From assembly GCA_902786355.1 (NCBI GenBank), contig CADABZ010000002.1, forward strand, positions 112,699 to 176,698: DNA of 64,000 nucleotides, in the 5' to 3' direction. Under the pieces are notes generated by a model. That model ran no database searches. It saw nothing but the letters and a program-made list of their open reading frames with translations, and had not been told where the DNA came from. Shown here one piece after another: positions 62,468 to 64,000 of this stretch. How positions within the stretch are numbered: position 1 is the stretch's first letter; each line of letters opens with the position of its first letter. The DNA is from an uncultured Eubacteriales bacterium (GTDB lineage Bacteria > Bacillota > Clostridia > Peptostreptococcales > Anaerovoracaceae). The position numbers and the translations under genes were made by a program.

Positions 62468-62496
62468 TTGTTACTTGAATTCTATTCAAGTATAAT
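62468..62496 (+). promoter_or_regulatory. promoter with embedded operator for Cro-like gene
   Basis: TTGTTA (62468-62473), a 17-base spacer and consensus TATAAT (62491-62496). The spacer is filled by a 19-base palindrome, ACTTGAAT-TCT-ATTCAAGT (62473-62491), which overlaps both promoter elements. A bound repressor would exclude RNA polymerase. Confidence 0.8.
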
Positions 62497-62521
62497 CAAA
62501 ATTGTGGGAGGTATTGATCAG

Positions 62522-62716
62522 ATGCAGTATTCACTTAAGGAGTTAAGAGCCCGAAAAAACTGGACACAGCGACAAACAGCCGAGAAATTAGGTGTATCAG
62601 TGCAGACTTATAATGCATGGGAAAAGGACATCTCCAGAGTAGCCGTTGGCAAAGTGATTGCAGTAGCAGAACTCTTCGGAGTGAAGCTGTCAGAGATTAA
62701 GATAATTAAACTGTAA
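62522..62716 (+). CDS. small XRE-family (Cro-like) DNA-binding protein
   Basis: A 64-residue helix-turn-helix protein: YSLKELRARKNWTQRQTAEKL, the recognition helix VSVQTYNAWEKD, and a C-terminal VAELFGVKLSEI helix. ATG 62522 follows GGGAGG, which excludes the longer upstream frame. It is the size of phage Cro proteins and lies divergent from an S24 repressor with shared palindromes, the layout of a bistable switch. The next gene, encoding a secreted protein, lies 24 bases on and is probably co-transcribed. Confidence 0.88.
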   Translation: MQYSLKELRARKNWTQRQTAEKLGVSVQTYNAWEKDISRVAVGKVIAVAELFGVKLSEIKIIKL

Positions 62717-62740
62717 GGAAATATGTAAAGGAAAAGGAAT

Positions 62741-63826
62741 ATGAATGAAAAACATTGTTTCTGCAATAAACTGACAATTGTTATTTTTCTTGCGCTGCTA
62801 TTTTTCACATCCGCAGTCATCTTCTCTTATGCAGGCACACAAGAGAGTGAGCCTAATAACTCAAGATACGAGGCGTGCTATATTAATATGGGGACTACTA
62901 TCTACGGTAGCACTACGGATAATAGCGGGAATGATAGAGAAGATTATTTCAAATTTGTTCCACCAGCTTCCGGGACCGCAATATTGACACTATATGCTGA
63001 TTATGCACAATACCAGCCAGATATTACAGGTGCAAAGGTGTGGATTAGTGATTCTGACAACAGACAGATAGCAGATGCCTTCGATGGCTGTGTAACCGCA
63101 TCCGGAAAGTCAGTTTCATTTTCGGTTGCATCTGGAAAAACCTATTATATTCGTTGCTGTGGTTCTTATTATAATTTTTATGAGGCTGTCGATTATCATT
63201 TTACTTTGGGGTATGCTAAACCTTCAGGAAATGTGACAATAAAGAATACGATTGCCAACTCTGCCAGAAAGACAAATACAGTTGTTTGGGACAAATCCAA
63301 AATCAGAGGGGCTAATGGCTATGAAATCAACTGGAAAGCACGTGGCGCTTCGAAGTGGGCATCAAGAAAAGTAGGCAATGTAACACGTGGAGACACATCT
63401 GGCCTGACAATTGGAGGACTTTATGAAATCAGAGTAAGGCCATATCTGGCACTTTATTCTTCCTCTTATGTCGTATATGGTTCATGGTCGCCGACCGTTT
63501 ATAGATACTTTTATACTACTCAGAGAATCCGACTAGCGTCCAAAAGCAAAGGAAGCTTCACCATGAGCTGGGCAAGGGATGGCAAAGCCTCAGGTTATCA
63601 GGTTCTGTACACAACGAATAAAAATGGTTCCGGAGCAGCGAAGAACATTAAGACAGTTGGTTCTCTTGCTAGTAGTATCACTGTACGTGACATAAAGGTG
63701 AATGGCAAAACCACTCGTCTCCAAAGTGGTAGAACCTACTATGTTCAGGTTCGAGAGTACAGAAAAATCGGTTCTAAAACATATTATGGTAATATTTCAC
63801 GACCAGTTGCAGTGAAAGTAAAATAG
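62741..63826 (+). CDS. secreted PPC-like/fibronectin-III-like protein
   Basis: A 361-residue exported protein with AAAGGAAAAGGA upstream. A signal peptide (about residues 1-31, SYA-GT) is followed by a pre-peptidase C-terminal-like beta domain (about 35-155) with EPNNSRYEACYINMG, DREDYFKFVPPASG and TYYIRC. Two fibronectin-type III-like units (about 160-255 and 258-361) follow, with ANGYEINWKARGASKW, LTIGGLYEIRVRPY and RTYYVQVREY. There is no catalytic motif or anchor. Base composition looks more AT-rich than the glycan region, which may point to separate origin. It seems to be under the Cro/repressor switch. Confidence 0.8.
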   Translation: MNEKHCFCNKLTIVIFLALLFFTSAVIFSYAGTQESEPNNSRYEACYINMGTTIYGSTTDNSGNDREDYFKFVPPASGTAILTLYADYAQYQPDITGAKVWISDSDNRQIADAFDGCVTASGKSVSFSVASGKTYYIRCCGSYYNFYEAVDYHFTLGYAKPSGNVTIKNTIANSARKTNTVVWDKSKIRGANGYEINWKARGASKWASRKVGNVTRGDTSGLTIGGLYEIRVRPYLALYSSSYVVYGSWSPTVYRYFYTTQRIRLASKSKGSFTMSWARDGKASGYQVLYTTNKNGSGAAKNIKTVGSLASSITVRDIKVNGKTTRLQSGRTYYVQVREYRKIGSKTYYGNISRPVAVKVK

Positions 63827-63842
63827 TTCAACCATTTGAAGG

Positions 63843-63879
63843 ATCTGGAGAGCGTCTGTCCCGCATCTCCAGATTTTTT
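63843..63879 (+). terminator. Rho-independent terminator
   Basis: Perfect 9-bp stem ATCTGGAGA (63843-63851) with TCTCCAGAT (63866-63874), then six T residues. It ends the Cro/secreted-protein transcript. Confidence 0.9.
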
Positions 63880-63901
63880 ATAAATATTAAATATAGAGAA
63901 A

Positions 63902-64000
63902 ATGTACTGCTCAAAATGTGGAAAAGAAATACCTGCCAGTGCGGCTTTCTGCCCGTACTGCGGAGCAAAGACATCAGAAGAAGCTGCGAATGATTCCGGA
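63902..64000 (+). CDS. zinc-ribbon protein, N-terminal part (3' end outside window)
   Basis: The first 33 codons of a gene that runs off the window end. It opens MYCSKCGKEIPASAAFCPYC, a CxxC-x(n)-CxxC zinc ribbon typical of zinc_ribbon_2 proteins in Bacillota, which often continue into membrane, FHA or low-complexity regions. The start is 22 bases after the terminator, with only a weak ribosome site (AGAGAAA). It could be a relative of the protein whose C-terminal half begins this window, but the rest is not visible. Confidence 0.75.
   Translation, partial: MYCSKCGKEIPASAAFCPYCGAKTSEEAANDSG

Noticed and set aside
61637-63826. Prophage region
   Set aside because: Only a CI/Cro-like pair is present; no integrase, replication, packaging or structural genes and no attachment repeats seen.
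1-64000. CRISPR array, tRNA, rRNA or insertion sequence
   Set aside because: No regular direct repeats, no tRNA-like or rRNA-like stretch and no transposase frame was recognised on reading either strand; a tRNAscan or ISfinder search would settle this.

Overview
The window looks like chromosomal DNA of a Gram-positive, low-to-mid GC Bacillota of the Clostridia type. The grounds are purine-rich AGGAGG-type ribosome binding sites, heavy AGA/AGG arginine use, PknB-type kinases beside a PP2C phosphatase, WXG100 proteins with an EssC-type ATPase, GtrA/GtrB and TupA-like surface-polymer genes, and single-membrane surface proteins. No rRNA, tRNA, CRISPR array, insertion sequence or phage structural gene was recognised, and I cannot name a species. 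Nearly every gene is on the + strand; the exceptions are three single genes at 26399-27157, 49886-50878 and 61637-62275.

Region 1 (1-24370) combines phosphosignalling with type VII secretion. It holds the end of an FHA protein, a PP2C phosphatase, two membrane Ser/Thr kinases (the second with altered HSD/DFN motifs and a TPR ectodomain), an 1880-residue Ig-repeat surface protein anchored by a C-terminal membrane helix, a 41-residue membrane peptide, a TPR/secreted-domain protein, two further FHA proteins, EssC, a LytTR regulator, a YukD-like protein, and an array of WXG100-type helical proteins. The array ends in a probable effector module: two small helical partners, a toxin-like protein with a glycine/alanine-rich hydrophobic segment, and a DUF4176-like protein. 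Recognisable EssA, EssB and EsaA genes are absent from the window.

Region 2 (24602-31580) has two related secreted proteins with an NlpC/P60-like Cys-His catalytic domain. They flank a minus-strand membrane protein and an MBOAT/DHHW pair of the kind that O-acetylates extracellular polymers.

Region 3 (31705-49863) is a long, tightly overlapping cell-surface glycan operon. It encodes a GT2/GtrA/GT-C set, several GT4 glycosyltransferases, a TupA-like ATP-grasp enzyme, UDP-glucose dehydrogenase plus a UDP-glucuronate epimerase (giving UDP-galacturonate), and an ABC exporter (Wzt/Wzm). The two exporter genes are separated by a PL9-like beta-helix lyase and a methyltransferase. The simplest reading is an exported uronic-acid polymer, possibly carrying amino acids, with a built-in lyase and a possible methyl cap. 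No priming phosphoglycosyltransferase is in the window.

Region 4 (49886-59336) starts with a minus-strand DegT-like aminotransferase. It continues from a strong promoter into a + strand operon: a GtrB-like GT2, two ATP-grasp ligases, a two-gene SMR/ArnEF-like flippase, a second MBOAT plus SGNH pair, and a CapK/PaaK-like adenylating enzyme. Together they suggest an uncharacterised pathway that acylates or aminoacylates a lipid-linked sugar. It is my leading candidate for an undescribed system.

Region 5 (59358-64000) has a MATE transporter, an SDR epimerase, a divergent S24-repressor/Cro-like pair whose intergenic region carries two GAAT-N3-ATTC palindromes on the promoters, a secreted fibronectin-like protein, and the first 33 codons of a zinc-ribbon protein.
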